DNA of 64,000 nt, taken from the NCBI RefSeq assembly GCF_018380615.1, contig NZ_JAGYVZ010000014.1:62001-126000 (forward strand). Direction: 5' to 3'. The DNA is from Flavobacterium psychroterrae. Its GTDB lineage: Bacteria > Bacteroidota > Bacteroidia > Flavobacteriales > Flavobacteriaceae. Below, piece after piece: positions 26,458 to 36,495 of the stretch. The notes below the pieces were generated by a model. The model had not been told where the DNA came from. It made no database searches and was given only the letters and a program-made list of their open reading frames with translations. Numbering within the stretch: position 1 is the first letter of the stretch; each line of letters begins with the position of its first letter. The translations under genes were made by a program, and so were the position numbers.

Positions 26458-26510
26458 TGCAATTGTGTTGCAAATATAGCTGACTTATCCATAAATACAA
26501 CATTGTTGCG
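26458..26510 (-). promoter_or_regulatory. Paired operators and promoter of the TonB receptor operon
   Basis: TGCAATTGTGTTGCA at 26458-26472 and TACAACATTGTTGCG at 26496-26510, start to start 38 bp. On the minus strand the proximal copy fuses with the -7 element TATATTTG (26471-26478). It is placed 53 bp before the first gene. Confidence 0.8.
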
Positions 26511-26663
26511 TTATTTATTTTGATAAAGAATTGCATAATTAATAATTACGAATTTAGAGAGAACCCAGAGGATCAGGTTTTAAATCTTTCTGAGTAAAAT
26601 AGTTTTTTTTCGTCCTTCTACTGCAAGGCTTTTTTAGACTTGTAGTTGTTCTCATTTAAAAAA

Positions 26664-26688
26664 ATAACCCGCCTTAAAAACGGGTTAT
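26664..26688 (-). terminator. Terminator of the COG0523 GTPase operon
   Basis: 8-bp stem ATAACCCG / CGGGTTAT followed on the minus strand by TTTTTTT. The rest of the 348-bp gap (26406-26753) holds the operators described above; no gene seen. Confidence 0.8.
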
Positions 26689-26753
26689 CCACCTACAATC
26701 AACCAAACTCCAGGATTTACAAAAAATGCAAAAATATTAAAAACAACATTCAA

Positions 26754-27995
26754 TTATAAATCATAAAACACCGCTGTGCTTTCGTTTGCGCTAATTTGTT
26801 TTGGAATCGGAAATAGATCCGTACTTGGAAAAAAACCATCTTGCAAATCCATAATGTCATCGGGTGCACAAAGGCATAACTCTAGTTGACTGCGAATTTC
26901 GGCTTCATTCATTTTGATGCCAATAAGAACCAATTCGTTCAATCGATCGCCAAAATTAACATCCCAACGTTCTTCAATTACTTCTTGAAAATCTACAAAA
27001 TTTTGAAATTTAATGCGTTCCCCAAAAGACATACTTGCCCACCAAACGCCTGCACCTTCGGCCTTCATCGAACCACCTGCCTGACTCCAATTAATGGCTT
27101 CGGCTGGGCGGGAAGCAATCCAAAATAATCCCTTACTTCTAATAACAGTTTGCGGAAAAGCATCGGTAATAAACTCATAAAATCGCTTGGGATGAAAAGG
27201 GCGATGGTCTCTAAACACAAAACTTGTTATGCCGTACTCTTCGGTTTCGGGAGTGTGTTCGCCCTCTAATTCTCGCATCCAACCTGCAGAGGCTTCGGCT
27301 TCTTCAAAATTAAAAAGGCCTGTATTGATGATGGCTTTCAAATCTACTTTTCCGTATTCGGAAGTTAAAATTTCGGCCAGTGGATTCAATTTTTTAATCG
27401 AAGCTTTTAAAATATCGAGTTCCGATTTTGTGATTAAATCCGTTTTATTCAAAATGATTACATTCGCAAATTCTACTTGATCTACCAATAAATTGACAAT
27501 CGTTCGACTGTCATTTTCGATATTAGTAGCCTTTATGTCTTCAAGCGTTTTGGCCGAACCAAAATCTTTAAAAAAGTTAAACCCATCGACCACCGTAACC
27601 ATTGTATCCACATAGCTAAAACGGGACAAATCAATATTTTCATCTTCGTTGACAAACGAAAAAGTTTGTGCCACAGGAATGGGTTCGCTAATTCCGGTAC
27701 TTTCGATTAGTAAATAATCAAAACGATTTTCTTTGGCAAGTTTTTCGACTTCTATCATCAAATCTTCACGCAAAGTGCAACAAATACAGCCGTTACTCAT
27801 TTCGACCAATTTTTCTTCGGTACGTGAAAGTGTCATTTCGTTTTTGACTAATTGGGCATCAATGTTTACTTCGCTCATATCATTGACAATTACGGCCACT
27901 TTCAAACCTTCTTTATTGTGAAGAATGTGGTTGAGCAAAGTAGTTTTTCCTGCACCAAGGAATCCTGATAGTACAGTTACGGGGAGTTTTTTCAT
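26754..27995 (-). CDS. COG0523 (ZigA/YciC-like) metallochaperone GTPase
   Basis: 413 residues. P-loop GFLGAGKTT (residues 11-19), the hallmark metal-binding GCICC (69-73), the switch ESTGISEP, a guanine motif LNKTD, and a C-terminal CobW_C domain (~250-390). This size and C-terminal domain match the zinc-starvation subgroup (ZigA, YciC), thought to deliver zinc to selected enzymes. The gene is 4 bp downstream of a small secreted protein gene and sits under the island's paired operators. Confidence 0.9.
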   Translation of the reverse strand: MKKLPVTVLSGFLGAGKTTLLNHILHNKEGLKVAVIVNDMSEVNIDAQLVKNEMTLSRTEEKLVEMSNGCICCTLREDLMIEVEKLAKENRFDYLLIESTGISEPIPVAQTFSFVNEDENIDLSRFSYVDTMVTVVDGFNFFKDFGSAKTLEDIKATNIENDSRTIVNLLVDQVEFANVIILNKTDLITKSELDILKASIKKLNPLAEILTSEYGKVDLKAIINTGLFNFEEAEASAGWMRELEGEHTPETEEYGITSFVFRDHRPFHPKRFYEFITDAFPQTVIRSKGLFWIASRPAEAINWSQAGGSMKAEGAGVWWASMSFGERIKFQNFVDFQEVIEERWDVNFGDRLNELVLIGIKMNEAEIRSQLELCLCAPDDIMDLQDGFFPSTDLFPIPKQISANESTAVFYDL

Positions 27996-27999
27996 TATT

Positions 28000-28311
28000 T
28001 TAGGTATTAAATTGTGGTGTTTTCGAAACTATTTTTTTGTTTTTTGATAGCATTTTAAAATAAATAGTTCTTGTATCGATTTTGAAACTGTCATAAAAAA
28101 CACCCTCTTTTATATCCAACTTTTGTATAATTGGAGTCAATTTCAAGAAACGAAGCATTTTGTATTCTTCATCGACGGTATAAACTTCAAAAGCAGTTTC
28201 GACAGAGCGACCATTTCCTGATTTCATCATTCTAATGATGTCTTTTGGGACATTTTGACTTGATGAAATTAATGAATGTAGCAGAAGCGAAAGGATGAGG
28301 AGTGTTTTCAT
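28000..28311 (-). CDS. Small secreted DUF4919-like protein
   Basis: 103 residues from the ATG at 28311. The longer frame to 28374 would start inside the operators. Signal peptide [19 protein letters not shown], then [28 protein letters not shown]. The 'G.G.S.ETAF.V....EEY..L..L.L' pattern resembles DUF4919 as I remember it. It is probably periplasmic. First gene before the COG0523 GTPase. Confidence 0.65.
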   Translation of the reverse strand: MKTLLILSLLLHSLISSSQNVPKDIIRMMKSGNGRSVETAFEVYTVDEEYKMLRFLKLTPIIQKLDIKEGVFYDSFKIDTRTIYFKMLSKNKKIVSKTPQFNT

Positions 28312-28331
28312 TTGAAATGAATTTTTATTAA

Positions 28332-28387
28332 TGCAATTTTGTTGCAAATATAAAACAATATTCAAATAACGCAACTATGTTGCGTTA
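28332..28387 (-). promoter_or_regulatory. Paired operators and promoter of the COG0523 GTPase operon
   Basis: TGCAATTTTGTTGCA at 28332-28346 and CGCAACTATGTTGCG at 28370-28384 (extended dyad TAACGCAAC..GTTGCGTTA, 28367-28387), start to start 38 bp. The -7 element TATATTTG on the minus strand (28345-28352) overlaps the proximal copy. The distal copy abuts the 3' end of the upstream gene. Confidence 0.82.
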
Positions 28388-28389
28388 AA

Positions 28390-30579
28390 TTAAAATTGTT
28401 TCAGGAAACTAATTTTTGCGATAGTTTGATCCTGTTTAAAATCATTGGTTTTGTTTTCATTAAAAACCAAATACACAAAAGATTGTGGTTTATATTCCCA
28501 ACTTAATCTTGAATTCCATCGGCTGCGATTATCAACAGTATTATACTGATAGAAAACATTGAGTTGCAAACGAGGATTCAACGCCAAACGAATATTTGGA
28601 GTAACTAATCTGGTAGTCAAATCTTGTTTATCAATTCCTAAACCGACAATTTCATTTTGTTCATAACTCAACGTTGTAGCAAAATACGGAATTGGCGCAT
28701 ATCGAATTCCTGCAACATAAGTTGTATTTTTTCCGTTATAAAATCCACCATAAGTAAAATCGGCAGTTATGGATAATTTACTGCTTTGATCAGAACGATA
28801 ATTGAAGTTTACAGCCTGATATTTGTAATTTCCTGCTTGAATTTCGATTCCCAATGGACTAAAATTTTCGGTAAGTGTTTGCCAATTGAGCTGATAAGTA
28901 CCTACAATTTTACTGCCATTATTGAATTGAAAAAAAATGGGGTAAATTCCAATGTAACCTTCTTGAAGTTTAAAATCATTTCGATTCTGATAGAAATCAA
29001 AACTAACTCCTGGTTCCCAACTGCGAATAAATTTTGGAAACCACGATAATTTTCTTTTGTTTAAATAAACATCCAAGTAATTTTTAAAAAAATCATTACG
29101 GCTCACAAATCCGAGTTGCGGATTGTATTTTTCAGAAATCAAACCCGTATTCCAAACCAATCCCATATCGTTAGAAGTGTAATTTAAACTCGTGTTTGCT
29201 GCATAACCATCATCTTTGTTTTCTCCATTGGTTTTTGTCCCACTTATGCTGAAATCAATATTTAGGTTGTCCGTTATTCTGTTAAACCCTGTAATTGTTG
29301 CCGATGAATTGGAAAATGAATTTATAACACCATTAGTTTCACTGTATTTATTGGTTACTAAAAATCCTAAATTGTTTTGTTTTCCATAATTTTTTTTAAA
29401 TAGTAATACCGAATTACTAGATGCTTGCGCCCTTTCAGTCTCTTGCTGATGTACGTAAATTGCTCCTAAACTATAGCTATTAGTTTTTTGTGTAAATCGA
29501 GCACCTGCATCAATGGGGATTGGATTTCCGAAATCATCTAATCCAATTTTTCGACTAAAAAACGGGATATAAATATTCTGATTTCCTGCCGTAAACAAAC
29601 CGGCATTTTCTAAAAAAAATTGTCTTCTTTCTGGGAAAAAAACCGAAAACCGGCTTAAATTATTTACTTGCCTATCAGCATCAGCTTGAGCAAAATCAGT
29701 GTTAAATGTCAAATCGAGCGTGCTTTGGGCATTTGGACTCCATTTTATTTCTCCCCCAAATTTGGTTTTATATTCACTTTCGGATGGATTTCCGTTTTGC
29801 GTATTGCGATCTATTTGTGAAATCAAGTATGGATTTATTTGAATGTTGGTATTTGATTTTGGCGGTTCAATTCCTTTTAGCTCTACTGCATAATTCATCC
29901 TGTAGGTATCAAAACTTCTAGGAAAACCGGGGTATGCTGTAGTTTCATTTTCACGACGGGCAACTCTAACAAAATTGATTCCCCAACTAATAGTATCTTT
30001 TACATTTTTAGGATAGCGTAACGTTTTCCAGGGAATTGCTATTTCGCAAGACCATCCATTTTCGTTGATAACACTTCGGGTTTGCCATAACGCATCCCAA
30101 TCAACATCATAAACATTATCATCAAATACTTGTAAATCTCGTTGGGCACTATATGGGTTAGTCTGGAATGCGGTTGCATTTCTCTTATTGTTATAGGTGT
30201 CAAGTGCAATACCAAAAAGATCGTTTTGATAATAATCAAAATCTCTTCTGAAATCCTGTACCCGAACTCCTTTTCTTCCTAAACTATCCAAACAAATAGC
30301 ACCTATATAAAGGTTTTGTTTGTCATAAAGTATTTTTACAATGGTTTTAAATTTTGGTTTTTCGCCTTGGTTGGGTTCTACTTGTATAAAATTTGAAATT
30401 GCAGGAGCTTCTTCCCAATCACTTTCCGAAAGGTTCCCATCTATTTTTATAGCTGTATTCGTTTTTTTGGTATAAATCGATATTTGTTTTGTATCCTGTT
30501 TTACAGTGTCTTTTGTTATTATTTGAGCAAATGCATTTGTAGATAAAACAAGTAATACATTGATAAATAGTGTTTTCAT
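28390..30579 (-). CDS. DUF5916 protein with N-terminal CBM9-like domain
   Basis: 729 residues from the ATG at 30579, where a signal peptide begins (MKTLFINVLLVLSTNAFAQ); the frame extends to 30633. The N-terminal ~190 residues form a carbohydrate-binding family 9-like domain (IKIDGNLSESDWEEAPAIS, NDLFGIALDTYNNKRNA, GWSCEIAIPWKTLRY). The remainder is the DUF5916 outer-membrane beta-barrel, ending FNENKTNDFKQDQTIAKISF. It is probably an outer-membrane protein of unknown substrate. It is divergent from the ABC/TonB operon, sharing two operators, so it is likely co-regulated with metal status. Confidence 0.87.
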   Translation of the reverse strand: MKTLFINVLLVLSTNAFAQIITKDTVKQDTKQISIYTKKTNTAIKIDGNLSESDWEEAPAISNFIQVEPNQGEKPKFKTIVKILYDKQNLYIGAICLDSLGRKGVRVQDFRRDFDYYQNDLFGIALDTYNNKRNATAFQTNPYSAQRDLQVFDDNVYDVDWDALWQTRSVINENGWSCEIAIPWKTLRYPKNVKDTISWGINFVRVARRENETTAYPGFPRSFDTYRMNYAVELKGIEPPKSNTNIQINPYLISQIDRNTQNGNPSESEYKTKFGGEIKWSPNAQSTLDLTFNTDFAQADADRQVNNLSRFSVFFPERRQFFLENAGLFTAGNQNIYIPFFSRKIGLDDFGNPIPIDAGARFTQKTNSYSLGAIYVHQQETERAQASSNSVLLFKKNYGKQNNLGFLVTNKYSETNGVINSFSNSSATITGFNRITDNLNIDFSISGTKTNGENKDDGYAANTSLNYTSNDMGLVWNTGLISEKYNPQLGFVSRNDFFKNYLDVYLNKRKLSWFPKFIRSWEPGVSFDFYQNRNDFKLQEGYIGIYPIFFQFNNGSKIVGTYQLNWQTLTENFSPLGIEIQAGNYKYQAVNFNYRSDQSSKLSITADFTYGGFYNGKNTTYVAGIRYAPIPYFATTLSYEQNEIVGLGIDKQDLTTRLVTPNIRLALNPRLQLNVFYQYNTVDNRSRWNSRLSWEYKPQSFVYLVFNENKTNDFKQDQTIAKISFLKQF

Positions 30580-30654
30580 TTCTGTTTTATGGTTTGTGTC
30601 TGTATATTTTATTTCGTTTGAAAAATTTTTCAAAAATAGGTTTTTATTAATTAA

Positions 30655-30706
30655 CGCAACAATATTGCTTTATAAAATATTTTTCTATATTTGCAACATT
30701 ATTGCA
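30655..30706. promoter_or_regulatory. Paired operators between the divergent DUF5916 and ABC/TonB operons
   Basis: CGCAACAATATTGCT at 30655-30669 and TGCAACATTATTGCA at 30692-30706, 37 bp apart. On the plus strand TATATTTG (30686-30693) is the -7 element and overlaps the second copy. Confidence 0.82.
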
Positions 30707-30765
30707 TTAGTATAAAAATGAATAATTATACTTTTCAGATGCTCAAACTATAAAACTGTTTCTAT

Positions 30766-31467
30766 ATGGCTGTATTACAAGCAAAAAAATTAAGCAAAGT
30801 TTACAATGGTATTTATGCCTTAAAAGATTTGAATTTATCTATTGAAAAAGGCGAAATATTTTGTCTATTGGGTCAGAATGGGGCTGGTAAAACGACAACA
30901 ATCAATTTGTTTTTAGGGTTCATAAATGCAACAAGTGGTGTGGCAAGCATTGATGATGAAGAGGTAAAACCAAATGACACTGCTACAAAAAAAAACGTAG
31001 CTTATATCCCCGAAGTAGTTCAGCTCTACGGTAGCTTAACTGGAATAGAAAATTTAGCTTTTTTTAGTCGTTTGGCAGGTTTTAATTATTCAGATGAAGA
31101 GTTAAGTAGTTTTTTAACTAGGGCCAATCTGCAAATTGCTTCTCATAATTTAAAATTAGGCAACTATTCAAAAGGGATGAGGCAAAAAGTAGGCATTGCC
31201 ATTGCTATCGCCAAAGAAGCAAAAGTTATTTTGATGGACGAACCAACCTCCGGACTTGATCCCAAAGCCACTGCCGAGTTTACCAAAATATGCAAAGAAT
31301 TAGCCGCCGATGGTAAGACCATTTTTATGACCACGCACGATATTTTTAATGCTGTAAATGTGGGAACTAAAATTGGTATTATGAAAGAAGGAACATTGAT
31401 TCATACTCTAAGTACAAGTGATATAAATGCCAATGAATTACAAAAATTGTATTTGGAAACCATCTAA
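30766..31467 (+). CDS. ABC transporter ATP-binding protein
   Basis: 233 residues. Walker A GQNGAGKTT (~39-47), Q-loop region, signature YSKGMRQKVGIA, Walker B VILMDEP, and H-loop TTHD. It belongs to the ABC-2/CcmA-like group that energises permeases without a binding protein. The two DUF3526 permeases at the end of this operon are its natural partners; a TonB receptor and two lipoprotein genes lie between. First gene of the plus-strand operon, 60 bp after the proximal operator. Confidence 0.9.
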   Translation: MAVLQAKKLSKVYNGIYALKDLNLSIEKGEIFCLLGQNGAGKTTTINLFLGFINATSGVASIDDEEVKPNDTATKKNVAYIPEVVQLYGSLTGIENLAFFSRLAGFNYSDEELSSFLTRANLQIASHNLKLGNYSKGMRQKVGIAIAIAKEAKVILMDEPTSGLDPKATAEFTKICKELAADGKTIFMTTHDIFNAVNVGTKIGIMKEGTLIHTLSTSDINANELQKLYLETI

Positions 31468-31505
31468 AAATCAATTTTTGAATCTCCTTTTTCGAAGAAT
31501 GAACT

Positions 31506-33644
31506 ATGAAAATATATACAATTATAATAGGATTTTGCTTTTTATGTTCAAACGTATTTTCCCAAACAGATACTTTAAAAACAAAACCGAAAGAAACGAC
31601 ACATATTTTGAAAGCTGTAGAAATAACAGCTAGCAAAAGCAAAATCATTAAGCAACAGCCTGTTAATGTTTCTGTCATTGAGGCAAAACCATTTTATAAT
31701 ACTAATGTCACAGGATTAGATCTAATGAGGCAGGTTTCTGGAATAAAAATAAAACAAGACGGAGGTTTTGGAGCAAAAACGGAGATTTTTATTAATGGCA
31801 GTACAGGAAAACAGATTAAATATTTTATTGACGGTCTGCCACAGGATAATATGGGCGAAACGCAATTACTGAACATTTATCCTGTAGAACAAATGGAACG
31901 AATAGAAGTTTATAAAGGGGTTCTGCCTGTAGATTTGGGTGCAGATGCCCTCGGTGCCGCAATCAATATCATAACCCGAAAAGAAAAAGAAGACTATTAT
32001 GATGCGTCCTATTCCATAGGGTCATTTAATACACACCGACTGAATTTTTCGGCAAAAAAACAGCTGTCCAATCACTTTTTTGCTGCCATACAAGCCAATG
32101 CCAATTATGCACAAAATGATTACCGGATTGATGCCGATGTGCCTAACGAATTTGGTAATAATGAGAAAAAAAATGTAAAACGATTTCACGATTTATACAA
32201 GAATTATAACCTAAAAGTACAAACGGGAGTTACCGATATTCGTTTTGCAGACCAATTGAATTTGAGCATTATACAAACAGGAACTTATGACGAAATACAA
32301 AACAACTTAACACAAACACAGCCTTACGGACAAGCATTTTACAAAGAAAATCTATTGAGTGGAATTCTTAAATACCAAAAAAATAATATTTTCAAAAACA
32401 TTCATCTTTCGGGATTGCTGTCTTACAACAAATTGAACGGACTTTTTACAGATACATCCCAAAATGTGTACAATTGGGAAGGCGTTGTTGTTGATAAAAA
32501 AATGGGCGGTGGCGAAATTTCTTCTTCGGGCAATTTATTAAACATTTACACCAATGTTTTTAACGGGAAGATCACAAGTACGTATGCAGTTGCTCCCAAT
32601 TTTAAATTCGTTTTTAGCAACACCCTGCAAGATTATAAACGAACAGGGAAGGATACTGTGGCTCAAAAATTTTATGGGGGAATTGATTATTTTGGTACTC
32701 CTTCTGCGATGTTGAAAAATATAGCCGGATTAGGATTTGAAGGAAATCTATTTAAATCAAGATTGAAATTTTCAACAGCTTTTAAAGATTATTATGCGAA
32801 TCTTTCAGGATATACCATAGAGTGGACAACTCAAACAATAATTAAGCAATCACTTCACGCCACAGCCTACAACCTAGCATTAGCCTACAATCTCAATGAC
32901 AATGCTCAAATTAAAACCTCCTATGAACATGCTGCACGCCTACCCGAAGTAGAGGAAGCTTTTGGAGATTTAATGTTGATAAAAGCCAATCCAAATATAA
33001 ATATTGAGACAAGCGAAAACATAAATGTGAATTTCTTGTATAATTCCAATAAAATTGAAACCGAGGTAAGTGGTTTTTACAGAGACGTTGACAATATTAT
33101 TTATCTGCGTACCTCTCAATTTAGCGGTCAGTATCAAAATCTTTTGAGTGCAAGGGTATTGGGTGCAGAGGGCAGTATAAAATATATTCCTGTTGACGAT
33201 ATACATTTAAACGCCAACATTACTTATCAGGATTTAAGAAACCAATCTGTTATAGAGAATAGCGGTATAAATAACGAACGCTATAAAAACGCAAGGCTTC
33301 CAAACATCCCTTATCTTTTTGCAAATGCAGGAATTTTGTATAAAAATGAATCGCTGTTTAACAAAAAAAATCCCCTGCACGTTTGGCTCAATGCGACTTA
33401 CACCCACGAATACTTCCTGTATTGGGAAGTGGATGGAGCCAAAGAATTAAAAAACAGAATCCCCACACAGTTTTTACAAAATACAGGAGTTTCATACGCC
33501 ATTGCAGATAAAGGACTCTCGTTTTCCTTTGAAGTAACCAACTTGACTAACTCAAAAACCTACGACAACTTTAAAGTACAATTGCCTGGAAGAGCATTCA
33601 GTTTTAAAATACGAATCTATAAATCTAATACTAAACAAAAATGA
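31506..33644 (+). CDS. TonB-dependent receptor
   Basis: 712 residues. Signal peptide (KIYTIIIGFCFLCSNVFSQ), TonB-box-like region, plug (~45-160: MRQVSGIKIKQDGGFGAKTEIFING and RIEVYKGVLPVDLGADALGAAINII), and a barrel ending PGRAFSFKIRIYK. It lacks the Ig-like N-terminal domain of the other receptor in this island. Its gene overlaps the following DUF4374 lipoprotein gene by 4 bp (ATGA). Receptors coupled to DUF4374 proteins are commonly siderophore- or peptide-metallophore-linked. A ligand made by the peptide cluster at 39442-43014 is my inference. Confidence 0.88.
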   Translation: MKIYTIIIGFCFLCSNVFSQTDTLKTKPKETTHILKAVEITASKSKIIKQQPVNVSVIEAKPFYNTNVTGLDLMRQVSGIKIKQDGGFGAKTEIFINGSTGKQIKYFIDGLPQDNMGETQLLNIYPVEQMERIEVYKGVLPVDLGADALGAAINIITRKEKEDYYDASYSIGSFNTHRLNFSAKKQLSNHFFAAIQANANYAQNDYRIDADVPNEFGNNEKKNVKRFHDLYKNYNLKVQTGVTDIRFADQLNLSIIQTGTYDEIQNNLTQTQPYGQAFYKENLLSGILKYQKNNIFKNIHLSGLLSYNKLNGLFTDTSQNVYNWEGVVVDKKMGGGEISSSGNLLNIYTNVFNGKITSTYAVAPNFKFVFSNTLQDYKRTGKDTVAQKFYGGIDYFGTPSAMLKNIAGLGFEGNLFKSRLKFSTAFKDYYANLSGYTIEWTTQTIIKQSLHATAYNLALAYNLNDNAQIKTSYEHAARLPEVEEAFGDLMLIKANPNINIETSENINVNFLYNSNKIETEVSGFYRDVDNIIYLRTSQFSGQYQNLLSARVLGAEGSIKYIPVDDIHLNANITYQDLRNQSVIENSGINNERYKNARLPNIPYLFANAGILYKNESLFNKKNPLHVWLNATYTHEYFLYWEVDGAKELKNRIPTQFLQNTGVSYAIADKGLSFSFEVTNLTNSKTYDNFKVQLPGRAFSFKIRIYKSNTKQK

Positions 33645-34843
33645 AAATGAAAAATTTATCAATGCTTCTTGTAACCGCTGTTGCATTAGTTAGTCTATCC
33701 TCTTGTGAAAAAGACTCAGAACCGGCAAATCCAAATAAAGTAAATTATGCGCTATCCACAACGGGTGGAACAGGTTCCAACCAAACCACCTATTTATTTG
33801 GAACCAATGAGTTTCCTACTGGAACGTTGGGTACTTCAATGGCAGCCGAGTTGGCCAGTTCAGGAATGATGTACAAATACGGTTCCGATGTATATATATC
33901 AACATTTGGCGCACCAGCTACTTTGCGAAAGTTTGTTTTTGATGAAAGTGGTAAACCTAAAGAAATAGCCAATTTTTCTGTACCAGGTCTAAAAACTTTT
34001 GGAGCAGTAGAATTTGTAAGTGCTACCGAAGCTTATGCGACTCCGGTTGGTGTTGCTGGTGTACCCAAATTAATAAAATTTAATCCAACCAATATGCAGA
34101 TAATCACAACCATTGATTTAACTGGCTTGCAAAAAACAGATGCAACCGATGTTTTTTATCAGGGTATGGTTATTCGAGACAATTTTATTTATATAGGTAT
34201 TAATTATCAAGGTGCAGGCTTTATAAACCTAGAAGACAAAGTTTTTGTGGGTATCATTAATCGTACAACTAATAAAGTCGAAAAATTAATTGAAGATGAT
34301 CGTAGTAGTGAGATGTGGGTTGGAGGAACAACATCATCGTTTATAGCCAATTCATTAATTAAAGACGCCAACAATGATATTTACGTGGCTGGATTTGCAA
34401 ACAATGGGAAACCGAGTGGAGTGGTAAGAATCAAGAGTGGCACAACTGAATTTGATCCAACGTATTTCTTCAATCTTGATACAGCAACGGGAAAACCTTG
34501 TGCGGGATTATTTCATTTCGATAACGGAATGACTTTTACAGTCCGTTATTCCGACGAAGCAGCTTACCCATTTGATTTTTCAAATGACAAGCCTGCTGCC
34601 ACAGCAGAAATTTATAAAATAGATTTGGCAACCAAAACTACTTCAGGAAATATTTCATCAACATTGCCAAAAATATTTGGTAGCCCTGCATTTATGACCA
34701 AATGGGATAATGATAAAATCTATTTTAATGTTCCGGCAGCAAATAATAATTCTGTTTATTCGTATAAAATTAATGGAGGTGCAGTTGCCAAAGAATTTGA
34801 TTTAAGCTCAGGAGTTTGTAATGGTTTTACAAAAATTAACTAA
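33641..34843 (+). CDS. DUF4374-like lipoprotein (predicted beta-propeller)
   Basis: 400 residues. Lipoprotein signal LSMLLVTAVALVSLSSCEKD (an alternative Met is two codons in). The remainder has regularly repeated strands (GSDVYISTFGAPATLRKFVF, PKLIKFNPTNMQIITTIDL, GTTEFDPTYFFNLD, NDKIYFNVPAANNNSVYSYKI) typical of a propeller. DUF4374 is the likely family. It would sit at the outer membrane next to the TonB receptor, with which its gene overlaps by 4 bp, and may bind the receptor's ligand. Confidence 0.8.
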   Translation: MKMKNLSMLLVTAVALVSLSSCEKDSEPANPNKVNYALSTTGGTGSNQTTYLFGTNEFPTGTLGTSMAAELASSGMMYKYGSDVYISTFGAPATLRKFVFDESGKPKEIANFSVPGLKTFGAVEFVSATEAYATPVGVAGVPKLIKFNPTNMQIITTIDLTGLQKTDATDVFYQGMVIRDNFIYIGINYQGAGFINLEDKVFVGIINRTTNKVEKLIEDDRSSEMWVGGTTSSFIANSLIKDANNDIYVAGFANNGKPSGVVRIKSGTTEFDPTYFFNLDTATGKPCAGLFHFDNGMTFTVRYSDEAAYPFDFSNDKPAATAEIYKIDLATKTTSGNISSTLPKIFGSPAFMTKWDNDKIYFNVPAANNNSVYSYKINGGAVAKEFDLSSGVCNGFTKIN

Positions 34844-34895
34844 CACACAATTGTAGAGTAATTGGAAATAAAAACAATTAAATAGTGAAAAAAAA

Positions 34896-36389
34896 ATGAA
34901 AAACTTAATTTATAGAGTAAATAAAATAGCACAAATAGTCTGTGTGTCATTACTAACAATAGTAATGTCGTGTGGTGTTGAAGAGGCAAGTATTGAGAAA
35001 GATTCATCTCAATATTCTTCAAATAATAATATGGCGAATCAGGTTGAATTCGGTAAAATTCTAGCAATAGCTGTAGAAGATGTTAATGTTAGAAATTTTA
35101 TTAAAGAAGAAGCAAGTGTTCAATTTGATAATGACTATGACATACTTGTAGCTTTAGTAAAGAATAAGCAAGTTTATAATGGTAAAACTTTTCTGGAAAT
35201 ACTGAGTAAGTATGACCCTGAAAACAAACTTGATAAAATTTTAGAAGAATCTCCGCTTTTAACAATTTTTGTTCCTGATCTACAAAAATTCTCAATTATT
35301 AATTGGGATATTAATAAAGATGCAATTCCGTTAGTTGCCATTAGAAATGTGAATGATAAAAAAAGCACGATTGCCTTTTATGATAGTAAAGGCAATAAAA
35401 ATAATGTACGATTTGATAAGGAACCCGATTTTCCAGTTTTAGTAATAAAGGAAAACGAAAGAGTTGTTAATAAGGATAATGCAACTGCCAAAAATGCTAT
35501 TAGTAATGTTGGAGGTAAAATCAAAAGCGGAAAGGTTAATTTTGAGTTTATAAGCGAATCATTTAATCCCTCCATTGAAAATGAAGTAAAACCGAAAGGT
35601 ATGAATGCTAGAACAACTATAAAAGGAGAAGGGGTTGATGCTAAGGTCTGGGACGCATACAAGTTTTCTACTCTTAATAGTAATTGTCCAACTTGTTATC
35701 ATAGAGATTATATATATTATGATATAAATCAGTACTTAGGAAAACTAGAAGGGCCTCTTAATTCTACATACGAGGAAGCAATTACAGCAATTAAATTTAA
35801 TACTGTTCAAGGTATTCAAGCAGCAACAGACGATTGGATGGAGGGTAACTTAGAACTATACATATACATATTTTTTTCAGGTTCATCTTCATCAGGTGAA
35901 TTGGATAAGTTATTAAAAGTGGTAAACATCCCTAGAAGTTCGTTAAGTACTAATAATGTAACTCAAGAATACAAATTCAATCCTCCAATAAATATTGTAA
36001 CTTGGAATATGCAAAAATATGGAGATAGATGGAAGTTTTGGGTTTATGAAAATGATCCATCAGGTACAGTATCTCAAACGATTTCACACAGCACCACAAG
36101 AGGAGTAAACTATAAGGCATCTGCTTCAGGGGATTTATTCGGTCTGATTAAATTAGGAGGTGAATTTGGAGGTAGTACAACGACTACAAATAGCAGTTCA
36201 ACAACAGTTACATATACTACAGGTTCAGATAATTTAGGAGAAGCTATTTTAGAGTGGACTGATCCAATTGTAACTGGATTTAAGTTTATACCATTTAATG
36301 GTGGAGGAGGAGAAAGACCTGTGCCATCAACCACGTACGAAGAAAATACGGGATCAGTTCTATTATCTATTGAAACCGTAAAGAAATAA
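34896..36389 (+). CDS. Lipoprotein of unknown function with Ser/Thr-rich beta segment
   Basis: 497 residues. Lipobox LTIVMSC (~Cys 26). Residues ~45-150 contain a fasciclin-like or structural region (LEILSKYDPENKLDKILEESPLLTIFVPD), followed by a middle part with CPTCYHRDYIYYDI (a CxxC). The C-terminal third has WNMQKYGDRWKFWVYENDPS, GEFGGSTTTTNSSSTTVTYT and GEAILEWTDPIVTGF. The alternating Ser/Thr stretch recalls the membrane-insertion loop of beta pore-forming proteins, but also plain surface-strand repeats. I do not recognise the family. It lies inside the operon between DUF4374 and the permeases. Confidence 0.65.
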   Translation: MKNLIYRVNKIAQIVCVSLLTIVMSCGVEEASIEKDSSQYSSNNNMANQVEFGKILAIAVEDVNVRNFIKEEASVQFDNDYDILVALVKNKQVYNGKTFLEILSKYDPENKLDKILEESPLLTIFVPDLQKFSIINWDINKDAIPLVAIRNVNDKKSTIAFYDSKGNKNNVRFDKEPDFPVLVIKENERVVNKDNATAKNAISNVGGKIKSGKVNFEFISESFNPSIENEVKPKGMNARTTIKGEGVDAKVWDAYKFSTLNSNCPTCYHRDYIYYDINQYLGKLEGPLNSTYEEAITAIKFNTVQGIQAATDDWMEGNLELYIYIFFSGSSSSGELDKLLKVVNIPRSSLSTNNVTQEYKFNPPINIVTWNMQKYGDRWKFWVYENDPSGTVSQTISHSTTRGVNYKASASGDLFGLIKLGGEFGGSTTTTNSSSTTVTYTTGSDNLGEAILEWTDPIVTGFKFIPFNGGGGERPVPSTTYEENTGSVLLSIETVKK

Positions 36390-36495
36390 CTGTGTCTAAT
36401 TTTTTATGTTAAATGGAAAATACCAAATACTTTTCACAAAAACAATAAAGATAATTCCCTTTAAAAATCGTAACTAATTGATAATATAATAAGCA

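Noticed and set aside
28370..28387. Taking the TAACGCAAC/GTTGCGTTA dyad as a terminator of the DUF5916 gene
   Set aside because: It overlaps the promoter geometry of the next operon, lacks a T-run and matches the nine other operator copies.
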